In this document: positions 53,071-61,663 of the stretch, in pieces
Numbering within the stretch: position 1 is the first letter of the stretch
How the letters are laid out: each line of letters opens with the position of its first letter
Assembly (NCBI RefSeq): GCF_000746255.1
Contig: NZ_JQKW01000001.1
Coordinates: 18,180-82,179, forward strand
DNA: 64,000 bases
Source of the DNA: Thermodesulfobacterium hydrogeniphilum
GTDB taxonomy: Bacteria > Desulfobacterota > Thermodesulfobacteria > Thermodesulfobacteriales > Thermodesulfobacteriaceae
Direction of reading: 5' to 3'
Notes under the pieces: generated by a model
Database searches by the model: none
The model's input: only the letters and a program-made list of their open reading frames with translations
Told to the model about the DNA's origin: nothing
Translations under genes and position numbers: made by a program

Positions 53071-53106
53071 TATAAATAGAAAATTTGTAGAAAAAGAGGT
53101 TTAATT

Positions 53107-53946
53107 ATGAAAATAGAACTTCCTGAAATTCCTGTAAATTACAAAGAAGACTTACATAACTTAGAATATCTTAATGAAGCAGATTTGATTCTATTTATGG
53201 CTGGAAATCAATTTATGGTAATGGAAGAATTACTTGAGGCTTTTCAAAAAGTTTATCCTGAAGTGAAAAAGATCTTTTATGAGACTTTACCTCCGGGACT
53301 TGAGTTAAAACAAATTCTTGCTGGTGGTGCGCGCTTTGGAGATATGGAAATTAGAGTGATGCCAGATATTTATACAGCAGTTAGTGAAGAGGCAATGCAG
53401 GAATTAATGAAAAGAGGTCTTATAGAAGACTACTTTATTTATCTTCATAACCGTCTTGTATTAATGGTTCCTAAAGATAATCCAACAAGAATAAAAAATT
53501 TAAAAGATCTTACAAGGGATGATGTTAGAATTTCTCAACCAGGACCCCTTGAAGATATAACTCGTTATATTGTGGAGATGTACAGAAAAGCAGGTGGAGA
53601 AGAATTAGTTCACCGAATTATGGAGGAAAAAAGAGCAGAAGGGACAACCATTTTTACTTTGGTACATCATAGAGAAACTCCTCTACGTATAGTTAAAGGA
53701 ACGGTAGATGTAGGACCTGTCTGGGCTACAGAAGTAATTCATGCTCAAAATCAGGGATTGCCTGTTGAGATGGTTGATCTCGGAGAAGAGCTTGATCAAA
53801 GAGATAAAGTTAATTATTATATAACAGCTCTTACAAAAGCGCCTCATCAAGAAAATGCTAAAAAATTTTTAGATTTTATTCGCTCTAAAGAGGCACAAAA
53901 AATTTATGCTAAATATGGATTTGTTCCTCATTTTCCTATTGATTAG
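53107..53946 (+). CDS. Periplasmic-binding-protein-fold protein without signal peptide (molybdate/tungstate-type)
   Basis: A 279-residue protein with a type 2 solute-binding fold resembling oxyanion-binding proteins of the ModA/TupA class: DLILFMAGNQFMVMEELLEAFQKVYPEVK, RVMPDIYTAV, NRLVLMVPKDNPTRIKNLKDL, VDVGPVWATEVI and AKKFLDFIRSKEAQKIYAKYGF. It begins MKIELPEIPVNYKED, with no export signal or lipobox and no room for an alternative upstream start before stops, so the protein appears cytoplasmic. It may be a cytosolic tungstate/molybdate sensor or chaperone for the AOR enzyme rather than an ABC component (inference). No permease genes are adjacent. Confidence 0.7.
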   Translation: MKIELPEIPVNYKEDLHNLEYLNEADLILFMAGNQFMVMEELLEAFQKVYPEVKKIFYETLPPGLELKQILAGGARFGDMEIRVMPDIYTAVSEEAMQELMKRGLIEDYFIYLHNRLVLMVPKDNPTRIKNLKDLTRDDVRISQPGPLEDITRYIVEMYRKAGGEELVHRIMEEKRAEGTTIFTLVHHRETPLRIVKGTVDVGPVWATEVIHAQNQGLPVEMVDLGEELDQRDKVNYYITALTKAPHQENAKKFLDFIRSKEAQKIYAKYGFVPHFPID

Positions 53947-54130
53947 TTTTTTATAAATACTCCAGTTATATTCGAGGGGAGAAAGTCTGAAGTTGTCTGT
54001 ATTTTGCAAAATTAAGGCCAAAGCACCTTGCTATAACAATAGCTAAAACAATTTTTCTTATACCGGGTAAATCTTCAATAAGAAGATATCCTTCTGCTAA
54101 AAAAAAGCTATAATAGATAGCTTAATATCC
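53943..54130 (-). pseudogene. Relic of a MoxR-type AAA+ ATPase gene (two frameshifts, degenerate Walker A)
   Basis: Minus-strand reading in three frame segments recovers about 60 residues of MoxR: DIKLSIIAFF, frameshift in a run of T, then LAEGYLLIEDLPG, IRKIVLAIVIARCFGLNFA, frameshift, then KIQTTSDFLPSNITGV. Compared with the family consensus, GHxLLEDxPGxGKT is degraded to IRKI at the P-loop, and the usual RIQFTxDLLPSDITG block is still recognisable. No start codon is left and the rest of the gene is gone. It lies between the oxyanion-binding-like gene and the AMMECR1 gene. Confidence 0.8.
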
Positions 54131-54156
54131 TTTTTTCTTTTTTTTAATTAAAAGAT

Positions 54157-54708
54157 CTAAGAAAAATCACTCTCCTTAAAGACCTCAGCTGTAAATAGAT
54201 AGATTTCTGTCTCAGGATCTTTGTAGCAATCAGGATCTAATCCGGCTTTTAAACATACATGTTCCAAAAAAGTCTTTTTGTCCCAACCGTATTCTAAAGG
54301 AACCTGAGGAAGTAAAATACCTTTGTAAAAACCTTTTATTATATAAACTCCATGTTTTCCTACTTCAATTTCTTCTACAGACCCTTTTTTAAGAGGAGAT
54401 AAAACAGAAATTTCAATTTCTATTAAAGGAAGTTCTTCTTTTCTTAAAGGAGGGAAGCGAGGATCTTTAAAAGCTGCAGAAAGAGCCATTTCTTGGATCA
54501 CTTCATAAAGGGGATAAAGAGGTTCTAAAATACCTATACATCCTCTTAAATGTCCTTCTTTTAAAAGTGTAACAAAAGCACCTCTCTTTTCCCAGAGATG
54601 AACATATGCTTCGGGAGGGGTTTCTTTTTTGGGTTTTCCTGCAAAATAGCTTTCCAAAGTTTTTCTAGCCAGTTTTAAACAATAGATTTTTTCTTCATTA
54701 GTAAGCAT
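54157..54708 (-). CDS. AMMECR1 / AmmeMemoRadiSam system protein A
   Basis: A 183-residue AMMECR1-domain protein. The conserved LRGCIGILEPLYPLYEVI segment (residues about 53-71) is the family hallmark, followed by FPPLRKEELPLIEIEISVLSPL and GKHGVYIIKG...LLPQVPLEYGWDKKTFLEHVC. In many anaerobes it accompanies MEMO1 and a radical SAM enzyme, but those partners are not here. Its function is unknown. It follows the DsbC-like gene by 1 nt (54708 against 54710), so the two are co-transcribed. Confidence 0.92.
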   Translation of the reverse strand: MLTNEEKIYCLKLARKTLESYFAGKPKKETPPEAYVHLWEKRGAFVTLLKEGHLRGCIGILEPLYPLYEVIQEMALSAAFKDPRFPPLRKEELPLIEIEISVLSPLKKGSVEEIEVGKHGVYIIKGFYKGILLPQVPLEYGWDKKTFLEHVCLKAGLDPDCYKDPETEIYLFTAEVFKESDFS

Positions 54709-54709
54709 T

Positions 54710-55510
54710 TTACTTTTGACTCAATTTTTTATTTTCTTTTTTATTAAATTTATTTAAAATATACTTAGGGCTTAAAACACCAGATTTAATTTCTCCATCA
54801 GGAAAAACAAAAGTGGGGACAGCATATATTTTAAGATCCTTTAAAATATAATTAAAATTTTTATTAACTTTTTCTTTACCTACATTACACTGATTTGAAC
54901 TTTCATACTTAGCTAAAAGATCAGAATATCCTTTTTTGTCACAGATAAGAGAAACACAAACTTTGGTAGATCCTGGATGAAGTTTTTCTAAAGGAATTAA
55001 AATAACTTTAACTTTTAGCTTACCTTCTTTTACCAATTGATCTACGATTTTTTCAGCTTTGTAACAAAAAGGGCAAAGAGGATCAGTTATTAAGTAAACT
55101 ACATTAGGAGAATTTCCATAAACCATATCAACTAAGGAATCAAGCTTAGAGAGAACTTCATGATTAGCTATCCGTTTATTGATTTCTTCTAATTTATTTC
55201 TGGTTAAATTTTTTTTATTTTTAATATCAATTATGTTTCCAGTTATAATATATTTACCTTTAGAATCTGTATAAATAAGGCCCTTTTTTACTTCTGAAAG
55301 TTTTACAATGACTTCACAAAGTCCATGAATAGGAGATTTTTCAATTTTCTCAATTTTTATGCCAGGTAAAAGAGTGTCTAAATTTTTTTGGAAGGTTTTA
55401 ACACTGGGACAGTTGCCTGAAGAGGTGCTTCCATTTTTGCAAGACATGAGTGTAAATAAAATTATAAATAACCCTATAAATATAAATAAATACCCTTTAA
55501 AATTTTTCAT
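54710..55510 (-). CDS. DsbC/DsbG-like thiol-disulfide lipoprotein
   Basis: A 266-residue periplasmic redox protein. The signal is a type II one: hydrophobic YLFIFIGLFIILFTLMSC with a lipobox-like MSC, so Cys near residue 24 is likely lipidated. After a DsbC-type N-terminal dimerisation-like region (PSVKTFQKNLDTLLPGIKIEKIEK) comes a thioredoxin fold with the active site DPLCPFCYKAEKIVDQ (CPFC) and the cis-Pro element VPTFVFPDG. It would isomerise or reduce disulfides of exported proteins such as cytochromes or the Tat hydrogenase (inference). Confidence 0.86.
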   Translation of the reverse strand: MKNFKGYLFIFIGLFIILFTLMSCKNGSTSSGNCPSVKTFQKNLDTLLPGIKIEKIEKSPIHGLCEVIVKLSEVKKGLIYTDSKGKYIITGNIIDIKNKKNLTRNKLEEINKRIANHEVLSKLDSLVDMVYGNSPNVVYLITDPLCPFCYKAEKIVDQLVKEGKLKVKVILIPLEKLHPGSTKVCVSLICDKKGYSDLLAKYESSNQCNVGKEKVNKNFNYILKDLKIYAVPTFVFPDGEIKSGVLSPKYILNKFNKKENKKLSQK

Positions 55511-55545
55511 ACAAATTTTCCTCCATTTTAAATAAATTTTTTTTA

Positions 55546-56073
55546 TTATACCTCTTTTATTAAAAAATGCTTTAAAGTATATCTCTCTGATCTTTCTCTT
55601 TGATCCTTAGGATATCCAATAGCAATAAGAGCACACATTTCATATTTTTCCTGAGGAAGTCCCAGGACCTCTTTTACTTTTGACTCATTTTTTAAAATTT
55701 CTCCTAACCAGCAGGTTCCAAGCCCAAGGGCATAGGCAGCTAATAACATGTTTTGAATACAGGCACCTGCTGATTGATGATCTTTTATCTGATGATACAT
55801 AGCATCTTTATTCAAAAATACTCCTATTAAAACAGGAGCATTTTTAACAATTTCGTGGTATTTTGTCAATTCTGCCAATTTTTCTTTTATTTCTTTAGAC
55901 CAGACTATTACAAATCTCCAAGGCTGATTATTAAGTCCTGAGGGAGCCCAGATTCCAGCTTCTAAAATCTTTAAAATCTTCTCTTTTTCAGGAATTTTAT
56001 TCTCATATTTTCTAATGCTTCTTCTTCCTAAAATGATTTTAAATACGGCTTCCTGAGATTGTTCTCTTTCCAT
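55546..56073 (-). CDS. Nitroreductase-family FMN oxidoreductase
   Basis: A 175-residue FMN protein. The family N-terminus ILGRRSIRKYENKIPE (RRSxRxY motif), EAGIWAPSGLNNQPWRFVIV, DHQSAGACIQNMLLAAYALGLGTCWLGEI and IAIGYPKDQR are all present. These NADH-dependent enzymes reduce nitro compounds, quinones or flavins; the physiological substrate is not known. The gene overlaps the flavodoxin-fold reductase gene by 35 nt and is translationally coupled to it. Confidence 0.9.
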   Translation of the reverse strand: MEREQSQEAVFKIILGRRSIRKYENKIPEKEKILKILEAGIWAPSGLNNQPWRFVIVWSKEIKEKLAELTKYHEIVKNAPVLIGVFLNKDAMYHQIKDHQSAGACIQNMLLAAYALGLGTCWLGEILKNESKVKEVLGLPQEKYEMCALIAIGYPKDQRERSERYTLKHFLIKEV

Positions 56074-56749
56074 AGTTCTCCTTTACCTCAAATTGTTTTA
56101 ATTCTTGAAAAATTTCTTTTCTTATTTCTTCAAGAAGGTTTTTGTCATCTATAAAAGTTAAATTTCTTTTTTCTCCCTTTAAAATAGCTATTAATTTTGC
56201 CATTAAAAGGCCAATATTAATAGCATCCATAAGAGCTTTATCATCCCGAATAGCATTTTTACTTTTTAAAGAATAAGCTATGCCCCAGGGAGGTATAATA
56301 GCCCCCATAGAAGACATTGTAGTAATTAAATAACCTGTAGTTAATACTGCTCCTTCATCTGCTCCTACAGCAATAGCTCCTACTACTTTTCCTTCCATAT
56401 AACTTGGTTCTCCATAGGCTACCATATTTTCAAGACAAGTCATTCTATCTATTAAAATTTTTAAAGGACCAGAAGGAGCAAACCAATAAACAGGAGTGGA
56501 AAAAATAATACCATCAGCCTGATAAATTTTTTCTAACAAAATTTTGCCATAGTCTTCAAAAATACAGGGAAATTTACAATTAGGATCTTCATTATGAATA
56601 CAACCTATACAGGGTTTAATTTCTCCATCATAAACGCTTACAAGTTCAATTTTACTTCCTTCTCTTTGAGCCCCTTTTAAAGCAGCTAAAAGAAGCTGAG
56701 CTGATCCCCCGTCTTTGTGAGGAGAACCAAGAATTCCCAGAACTTTCAT
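56039..56749 (-). CDS. NADPH-dependent FMN reductase / iron-sulfur flavoprotein family
   Basis: A 236-residue flavodoxin-fold protein: LGILGSPHKDGGSAQLLLAAL (FMN phosphate loop), GIIFSTPVYWFAPSGPLKILIDRM and VGAIAVGADEGAVLTTG. The Cys pattern CIGCIHNEDPNCKFPCIF near residue 48 matches the compact cluster motif of iron-sulfur flavoproteins, so a [4Fe-4S] cluster is likely. The start is ATG 56749 (MKVLGILGSP), overlapping the speE stop by 1 nt (TAATG) behind GGAGG. It overlaps the nitroreductase gene at its end. Confidence 0.88.
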   Translation of the reverse strand: MKVLGILGSPHKDGGSAQLLLAALKGAQREGSKIELVSVYDGEIKPCIGCIHNEDPNCKFPCIFEDYGKILLEKIYQADGIIFSTPVYWFAPSGPLKILIDRMTCLENMVAYGEPSYMEGKVVGAIAVGADEGAVLTTGYLITTMSSMGAIIPPWGIAYSLKSKNAIRDDKALMDAINIGLLMAKLIAILKGEKRNLTFIDDKNLLEEIRKEIFQELKQFEVKENYGKRTISGSRI

Positions 56750-57654
56750 TATCTTAAAACCTCCCTCCAAAATTTGGGAAGTCCAAAAGAGGCTTTATGA
56801 ACCTCATGAGAATAATAATAAGTATTAGAAATTTCTTTCCACTTAGGAACCTCAGGGTTTGGATAAGGACATCTCATGATATAAGCGTTATCTCCTCCAA
56901 AAGAAGGCACATCAGCTCTATAACAGTAAATTTCTTTTTCTGGATAAACTTTTTTAAATACCTGGTAAGTTATTTTTAAAATATTTTGCATAGTAAAAGG
57001 AGTTCCACATTGTTGAACAATAATTCCTTTAGGACAAATCTTTAAAAGCATCTGATGAAAATCTACTCCAAAAAGAGGAAGAGATAATTCCTGAGTTATT
57101 CCTGTATCACTTATGTCAGGATCTGTAGAGTCTATAATTACCATATCAAAAATTTTATTTTCTTTTATATAATTCTTAACCATTTCATAGGCATCAGCTA
57201 CAATTAATTTGAGTCTTGGATCCTTGGGATTTTCAGGTAAAAGCTCTGGGAAATGTTCTTCTACAATTTTAGGGATTTTAGGATCTATATCTACAATAGT
57301 TACTTCTTCAATCTGGGGATATTTTAAAAGCTCTCTGGCAGCACCATAATCTCCCCCTCCACAAATAAGAACTTTTTTAATACTATTCTCAGGTGAGGCT
57401 TGTATAGGTATATGAACCAAAGCTTCATGATAAATAAATTCATCCCTTGTAGTAAATTGCAAGCTGTTATTAATAAATAACATTTTCCCCCAAAAGTTGT
57501 TTTCTAAAATAAAAATACTTTGCAATCCAGATTCTGCATAAGTAATAGTTCCTATATAGGAGTAAATATAATCAGTATTTACATATTCACCAAAAAGCAC
57601 TTTAACACCTTTAGCTTCAGTAGGGAGTGCATCTGCCATTATTTGTTTGACCAT
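56749..57654 (-). CDS. speE: Spermidine synthase-family aminopropyltransferase
   Basis: A 301-residue enzyme transferring an aminopropyl group from decarboxylated SAM. Features are the nucleotide loop VLICGGGDYGAARELLKYPQIEEV (one Gly of the usual GGGDGG replaced by Tyr), IVDIDPKI, and the catalytic Asp in DMVIIDSTDPDISDTG. The start is ATG 57654 because AAGGAG lies 8 nt upstream; an ATG at 57723 would add 23 residues of membrane-like sequence. The substrate could be putrescine, agmatine or spermidine; thermophiles often make long polyamines. First gene of a run of three overlapping genes. Confidence 0.87.
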   Translation of the reverse strand: MVKQIMADALPTEAKGVKVLFGEYVNTDYIYSYIGTITYAESGLQSIFILENNFWGKMLFINNSLQFTTRDEFIYHEALVHIPIQASPENSIKKVLICGGGDYGAARELLKYPQIEEVTIVDIDPKIPKIVEEHFPELLPENPKDPRLKLIVADAYEMVKNYIKENKIFDMVIIDSTDPDISDTGITQELSLPLFGVDFHQMLLKICPKGIIVQQCGTPFTMQNILKITYQVFKKVYPEKEIYCYRADVPSFGGDNAYIMRCPYPNPEVPKWKEISNTYYYSHEVHKASFGLPKFWREVLR

Positions 57655-57735
57655 CTGAGGACTCCTTATAAATCTTTTTAAAGAATTTATCAAAATTTTA
57701 AAACTTATAAAGTATTTTGTCAATAAATAAAGTTT

Positions 57736-58656
57736 TTAGAGTCCTGATTTTCTTAATTCTTCAATAAGTTTTTTCTGCTCTGAGGTTAATTTATCAGGTA
57801 TTTTAGGAATTAAAGTTATATATAAATCTCCTCTTTTAGTTTCAGATAAAGGCAATCCCAGGCCTCTTAATCTTAGTTTAGCTCCTGGTTTTGTTAAAGG
57901 AGGAACCTTAGCTTTTACTCTTTTCCCATCTACAGTTTCAATTTCTATTTCATCTCCTAAAAGAAAACTGGTAAAAGGTATTTCTTTTTCTATATAAATA
58001 TTTCCATTTTCTACTTTATAACCAAATTTCGGAATTATTCTTATTCTAAAAAGATATTCTTTGGTTTTTCTACCTGATTTTTTTCTAATTCTTAAAATTT
58101 GTCCATCCTGTATACCCTTAGGTATTTTAATTTTTATAGTTTCATAAGTTCCAGGAAGAACAACCTCTTTTTCTCCACCTTTCAAAACTTCTTCTACAGT
58201 AAGAGGTAGATCTATTTGTATTGTTTCATAAGTCTCCCCAAAAGGTGAAAATTCTTCTTCTCCTCCAAAATAAGTCCCAAAAAGATTGCTAAAAAGATCT
58301 CCTAAATCAAAAATAAAGGTTCTTCCTCCTTTTTTATTTTTTCTACTGAAAAATCCACTTAAATCTATACCAAGATCTTTAAAAACACTTTCAAAATCAA
58401 AACCTCTAAAAATATCTTCTGTAGAATATTTCTTTTCAAATTCAGCAGATCCATACATATCATAAAGTCTTCTTTTTTCAGGATCAGATAAAACAGCATA
58501 AGCCTCGTTTATTTCTTTAAATTTTTCTTCAGCTTCTTTATTTCCTTTATTTCTATCAGGATGATATTTCATTGCAAGTTTGCGATAAGCTCTTTTTATT
58601 TCTTCTTGGGTAGCATTTCTTGGAACTCCTAAAATTTCATAATAATCCTTAGGCAT
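57736..58656 (-). CDS. DnaJ/CbpA-type co-chaperone (no zinc finger)
   Basis: A 306-residue Hsp40. Residues 1-70 form a J domain with the HPD motif in [11 protein letters not shown], followed by a Gly/Phe-type linker ([21 protein letters not shown]) and the two DnaJ C-terminal barrels ([24 protein letters not shown], then [30 protein letters not shown]). The Cys-rich zinc-binding part of DnaJ is missing, so it is CbpA-like (type II). No dnaK or grpE gene is adjacent. Ribosome site AGGAGGTG. Confidence 0.93.
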   Translation of the reverse strand: MPKDYYEILGVPRNATQEEIKRAYRKLAMKYHPDRNKGNKEAEEKFKEINEAYAVLSDPEKRRLYDMYGSAEFEKKYSTEDIFRGFDFESVFKDLGIDLSGFFSRKNKKGGRTFIFDLGDLFSNLFGTYFGGEEEFSPFGETYETIQIDLPLTVEEVLKGGEKEVVLPGTYETIKIKIPKGIQDGQILRIRKKSGRKTKEYLFRIRIIPKFGYKVENGNIYIEKEIPFTSFLLGDEIEIETVDGKRVKAKVPPLTKPGAKLRLRGLGLPLSETKRGDLYITLIPKIPDKLTSEQKKLIEELRKSGL

Positions 58657-58851
58657 AAAATTACACCTCCTTAATCTGATTGTATTAAAAAAATAATTTC
58701 TAAAAAAAGAAAAATCAAGATTTATTTAAAAATTAATATCAAATCAATTAAAAATTTGCTATTTTAAAAAATATTAAATCAAAAATTAATAAAATTGTTA
58801 AGTTTATAAGCTTTTTGCAATTTAATAAAAGAAAGAAAATAATTTTTAACA

Positions 58852-58880
58852 TTGACAAAATTTTAAAATAAAAATAATCT
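58852..58880 (+). promoter_or_regulatory. Candidate promoter of the small-peptide/H+-ATPase operon
   Basis: Perfect TTGACA (58852-58857), 17-nt spacer, and TAATCT (58875-58880). The stretch TTGACAAAATTTTAAA is identical to that at 11652-11667. Confidence 0.5.
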
Positions 58881-58915
58881 TAAAATATAAAATAAAAAAT
58901 TATAAGAGATAAAAA

Positions 58916-59050
58916 ATGTGTCATAGGGATCTTCTTTTCTGTATTTTTTATTATTTAGGATTTTTAAGCATAGGTGGAGTTTTAGGGGCAGGGATATTTA
59001 TTATTTGGAAGAGTTTAAAAAACCGAAAAAATAAAAAGAGACCTAAATAA
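58916..59050 (+). CDS. 44-residue single-span membrane peptide, coupled to the H+-ATPase gene
   Basis: A short frame MCHRDLLFCIFYYLGFLSIGG continuing through GVLGAGIFIIWKSL and ending in the basic tail KNRKNKKRPK (44 residues). It has one or two hydrophobic stretches (about residues 6-31) and a strongly positive C-terminus, so the tail should face the cytoplasm. Its TAA (59048-59050) shares an A with the ATG of the P-type ATPase (59050), a classical translational coupling. No family is recognised. It is not a KdpF homologue that I can identify, although position and size are similar. The weak Shine-Dalgarno (AGAG) argues for caution. Confidence 0.6.
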   Translation: MCHRDLLFCIFYYLGFLSIGGVLGAGIFIIWKSLKNRKNKKRPK

Positions 59051-61662
59051 TGGAAAATTTTGATATTAAAACTGATATAAAAAAGGGTCTAAGTTCTCAA
59101 GAAGTTGAAAATAGACTAAGAAAATTCGGTTTAAATGAAATTCCTGAGAAAGAAGAGCCTCTTTGGCATAGAATTTTTCGCCGTTTTTGGGGTCCTATTC
59201 CTTGGATGATAGAAATCGCTGCTGTTTTATCAGTTTTAGTTCAAAAATGGGAAGATTTTACTATTATTACTATTCTACTTTTAGTAAATGCTTTAGTTGA
59301 TTTTTGGCAAGAAAATAAAGCACTTTCAGCCTTAAAAGTTTTAAAACAAAAGTTAGCTAAGAAAGCTTTAGTATTAAGAGATGGAAAATGGCAAGAAATT
59401 GAATCTAAATATCTTGTTCCAGGAGATATTATAAAACTTAAAATAGGAGATATTATACCTACCGATGTAAAACTCTTAGAAGGTGATTTTATTTTAATAG
59501 ATCAATCAGCTCTTACAGGAGAATCTTTACCTGTAAGTAAAGGTAAAGGAGACACAGCTTACTCTAATTCTATTGTAAAACAGGGAGAAATGATAGCTGT
59601 AGTTATTACTACAGGGATGAATACCTATTTTGGAAAAACCGTAAAATTAGTTGTTAAAGCTGAAAAAGAAGAACGATCACATTTTAAAGAAATGGTTATA
59701 AAAATAGGAAATTTACTGATTACCATGGCCTTAATTTTGATATTTTTAATGATTTTAGTAGAACTTAAAAGAGGAACTAACTGGATTGAATTAACCAGAT
59801 TTTCTTTAGTTTTATTAGTAGCTTCTATTCCAGTGGCTTTGCCAGCTGTTCTGACAGTAACTATGGCTATAGGAGCTATATATCTTGCTAAAAAACAGGT
59901 TATTGTAAGAAGATTAGCATCTATTGAAGAGCTTGCTGGTATTGATATTTTATGTTGTGATAAAACAGGAACTTTAACCAAAAACCAAATGACTATAGCT
60001 ACACCTTTTACTATTAAAGACTTTAAATCTGAAGATCTGATGTTTTTTGCAGCCCTTACTTCTAAAGAAGAAAATAAAGATCCTATAGAAACTCCTATCT
60101 TTGATTGGCTTAAAGAACACAATTTGTATGAAAAAATAAAAAATTGCATTCAAAAAAGATTTATTCCTTTTGATCCTGTTAGAAAAAGAACAGAGGCTTG
60201 GATACAGTGTGGGGAAAAAGAATGGATTGTTACAAAAGGTGCACCTCAGGTAATCTTAAAACTTTGCGAAGCAAAAGAGATTGATCAAAAAGATATTTTA
60301 AAAAAAATAGAAGAATTTGCAGAAAATGGATTCAGAACGATTGGTGTTGCTTATAAAAAGCCTGAAGAAAAAACTTTTCATTTTATAGGGCTTATTCCCC
60401 TTTTTGATCCTCCCAGAGAGGATTCCAAAAAGGCTATAGAAATGGCTCAAAATTATGGTGTTGAGGTAAAAATGGTAACAGGAGATAACCTTGCTATTGC
60501 TAAATATATTGCCAGGATTTTAGGAATAGGAGAAAAAATATATAGTGCAAAAGAACTTAAAGGTGAGACCTATGAAGAATATGCTATTCTTGCTAAAGTA
60601 ATTAGTAAAGCTTTCCTTAAAGTTGAAAAAAATCTCTCTGAAGAAGAAGCAGAAAAAAAGGCTAAAAAGATCGCAGAATTAGTGGAAAAAGAACTTGAGG
60701 AAAAAAAACTTCCAATAGGTATTGTTAAACAGCATGAATCAGAGATTATAAAAATTATTGAAGAAGCAAATGGATTTGCAGAGGTATTTCCAGAGGATAA
60801 ATATTTTATTGTGGAAAAATTACAAAAAGCAGGACATGTAGTTGGCATGACAGGAGACGGTGTAAATGATGCTCCAGCTTTGAGAAAAGCTGATGCAGGA
60901 ATAGCTGTTTCAAATGCTACAGATGCAGCCAGAGCAGCAGCTTCTCTTGTTCTCCTTTCTCCAGGATTGATGGTTATTATTAAGGCTATTAGAATAGCCC
61001 GTCAAATATTTGGAAGAATGGAAAGCTATACCATTTACAGAATAGCTGAGACTATCAGAATAGCTACCTTTATGGTTCTATCCATTGTAATTTTTAGATT
61101 CTATCCTGTTACACCTATTATGATTATAATTTTAGCTCTTCTTAATGATCTTCCCATTCTTACCATTGCTTATGATAATGTAAGCATTTCTAAAAAACCT
61201 GTTCGTTGGGATTTGTATGAAATAAGTATCATGTCTTTCTGGCTTGGTATAGCTGGGGTTATTTCATCTTTTACCTTATATGTTTTATTAAAAAAATACT
61301 GGAATTTACCTCCAGATTTAATTCAAAGTATTATATTCGCCAAATTAGCAGTTGCAGGACATGGAACAATTTATAATACACGTATAAAAAATTGGTTTTG
61401 GAGAAAACCCTGGCCCTCTCCTATTCTTTGGATAGCAACTTTTGGTACCAGGGTTGTTGGGACCTTTATAGCAGTTTATGGCTTTGATTTAGTTACTCCT
61501 ATAGGTTGGGGATGGGCTTTATTTGTATGGGGTTATGCTATGATTTGGTTTGTTTTTAATGATATAGTAAAAATGGGGGTTTTAAAAATGTATTGGTCTA
61601 AAAAATTTTTATTTTCTCCTGAACATTTCACTTGGCTTAAAAAGGAGTTAAACAAAGCTTAG
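59050..61662 (+). CDS. P-type plasma-membrane H+-ATPase (P3A-like)
   Basis: An 870-residue ion-pumping ATPase with all P-type landmarks: the N-terminal GLSSQEVENRLRKFGLNEIP, TGES, PVALPAVLTVTMAIGA in M4, the phosphorylated Asp304 in CDKTGTLT, MVTGDN and TGDGVNDAPALRKADAGIAV. The M4 sequence and close similarity to archaeal and plant proton pumps support H+ transport. A charged insert of about 40-50 residues (about 525-575, rich in E and K) precedes the GFAEVFPEDKY block. It is longer than archaeal homologues and lacks a plant-type C-terminal autoinhibitory tail. It could extrude protons from acid stress or restore a gradient when respiration is low. Coupled to the preceding membrane peptide. 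Confidence 0.9.
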   Translation: MENFDIKTDIKKGLSSQEVENRLRKFGLNEIPEKEEPLWHRIFRRFWGPIPWMIEIAAVLSVLVQKWEDFTIITILLLVNALVDFWQENKALSALKVLKQKLAKKALVLRDGKWQEIESKYLVPGDIIKLKIGDIIPTDVKLLEGDFILIDQSALTGESLPVSKGKGDTAYSNSIVKQGEMIAVVITTGMNTYFGKTVKLVVKAEKEERSHFKEMVIKIGNLLITMALILIFLMILVELKRGTNWIELTRFSLVLLVASIPVALPAVLTVTMAIGAIYLAKKQVIVRRLASIEELAGIDILCCDKTGTLTKNQMTIATPFTIKDFKSEDLMFFAALTSKEENKDPIETPIFDWLKEHNLYEKIKNCIQKRFIPFDPVRKRTEAWIQCGEKEWIVTKGAPQVILKLCEAKEIDQKDILKKIEEFAENGFRTIGVAYKKPEEKTFHFIGLIPLFDPPREDSKKAIEMAQNYGVEVKMVTGDNLAIAKYIARILGIGEKIYSAKELKGETYEEYAILAKVISKAFLKVEKNLSEEEAEKKAKKIAELVEKELEEKKLPIGIVKQHESEIIKIIEEANGFAEVFPEDKYFIVEKLQKAGHVVGMTGDGVNDAPALRKADAGIAVSNATDAARAAASLVLLSPGLMVIIKAIRIARQIFGRMESYTIYRIAETIRIATFMVLSIVIFRFYPVTPIMIIILALLNDLPILTIAYDNVSISKKPVRWDLYEISIMSFWLGIAGVISSFTLYVLLKKYWNLPPDLIQSIIFAKLAVAGHGTIYNTRIKNWFWRKPWPSPILWIATFGTRVVGTFIAVYGFDLVTPIGWGWALFVWGYAMIWFVFNDIVKMGVLKMYWSKKFLFSPEHFTWLKKELNKA

Positions 61663-61663
61663 A

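Noticed and set aside
53107..53946. ABC transporter substrate-binding protein with export
   Set aside because: No signal peptide, lipobox or alternative upstream start is available and no permease gene is next to it, so an exported ABC component is not supported.
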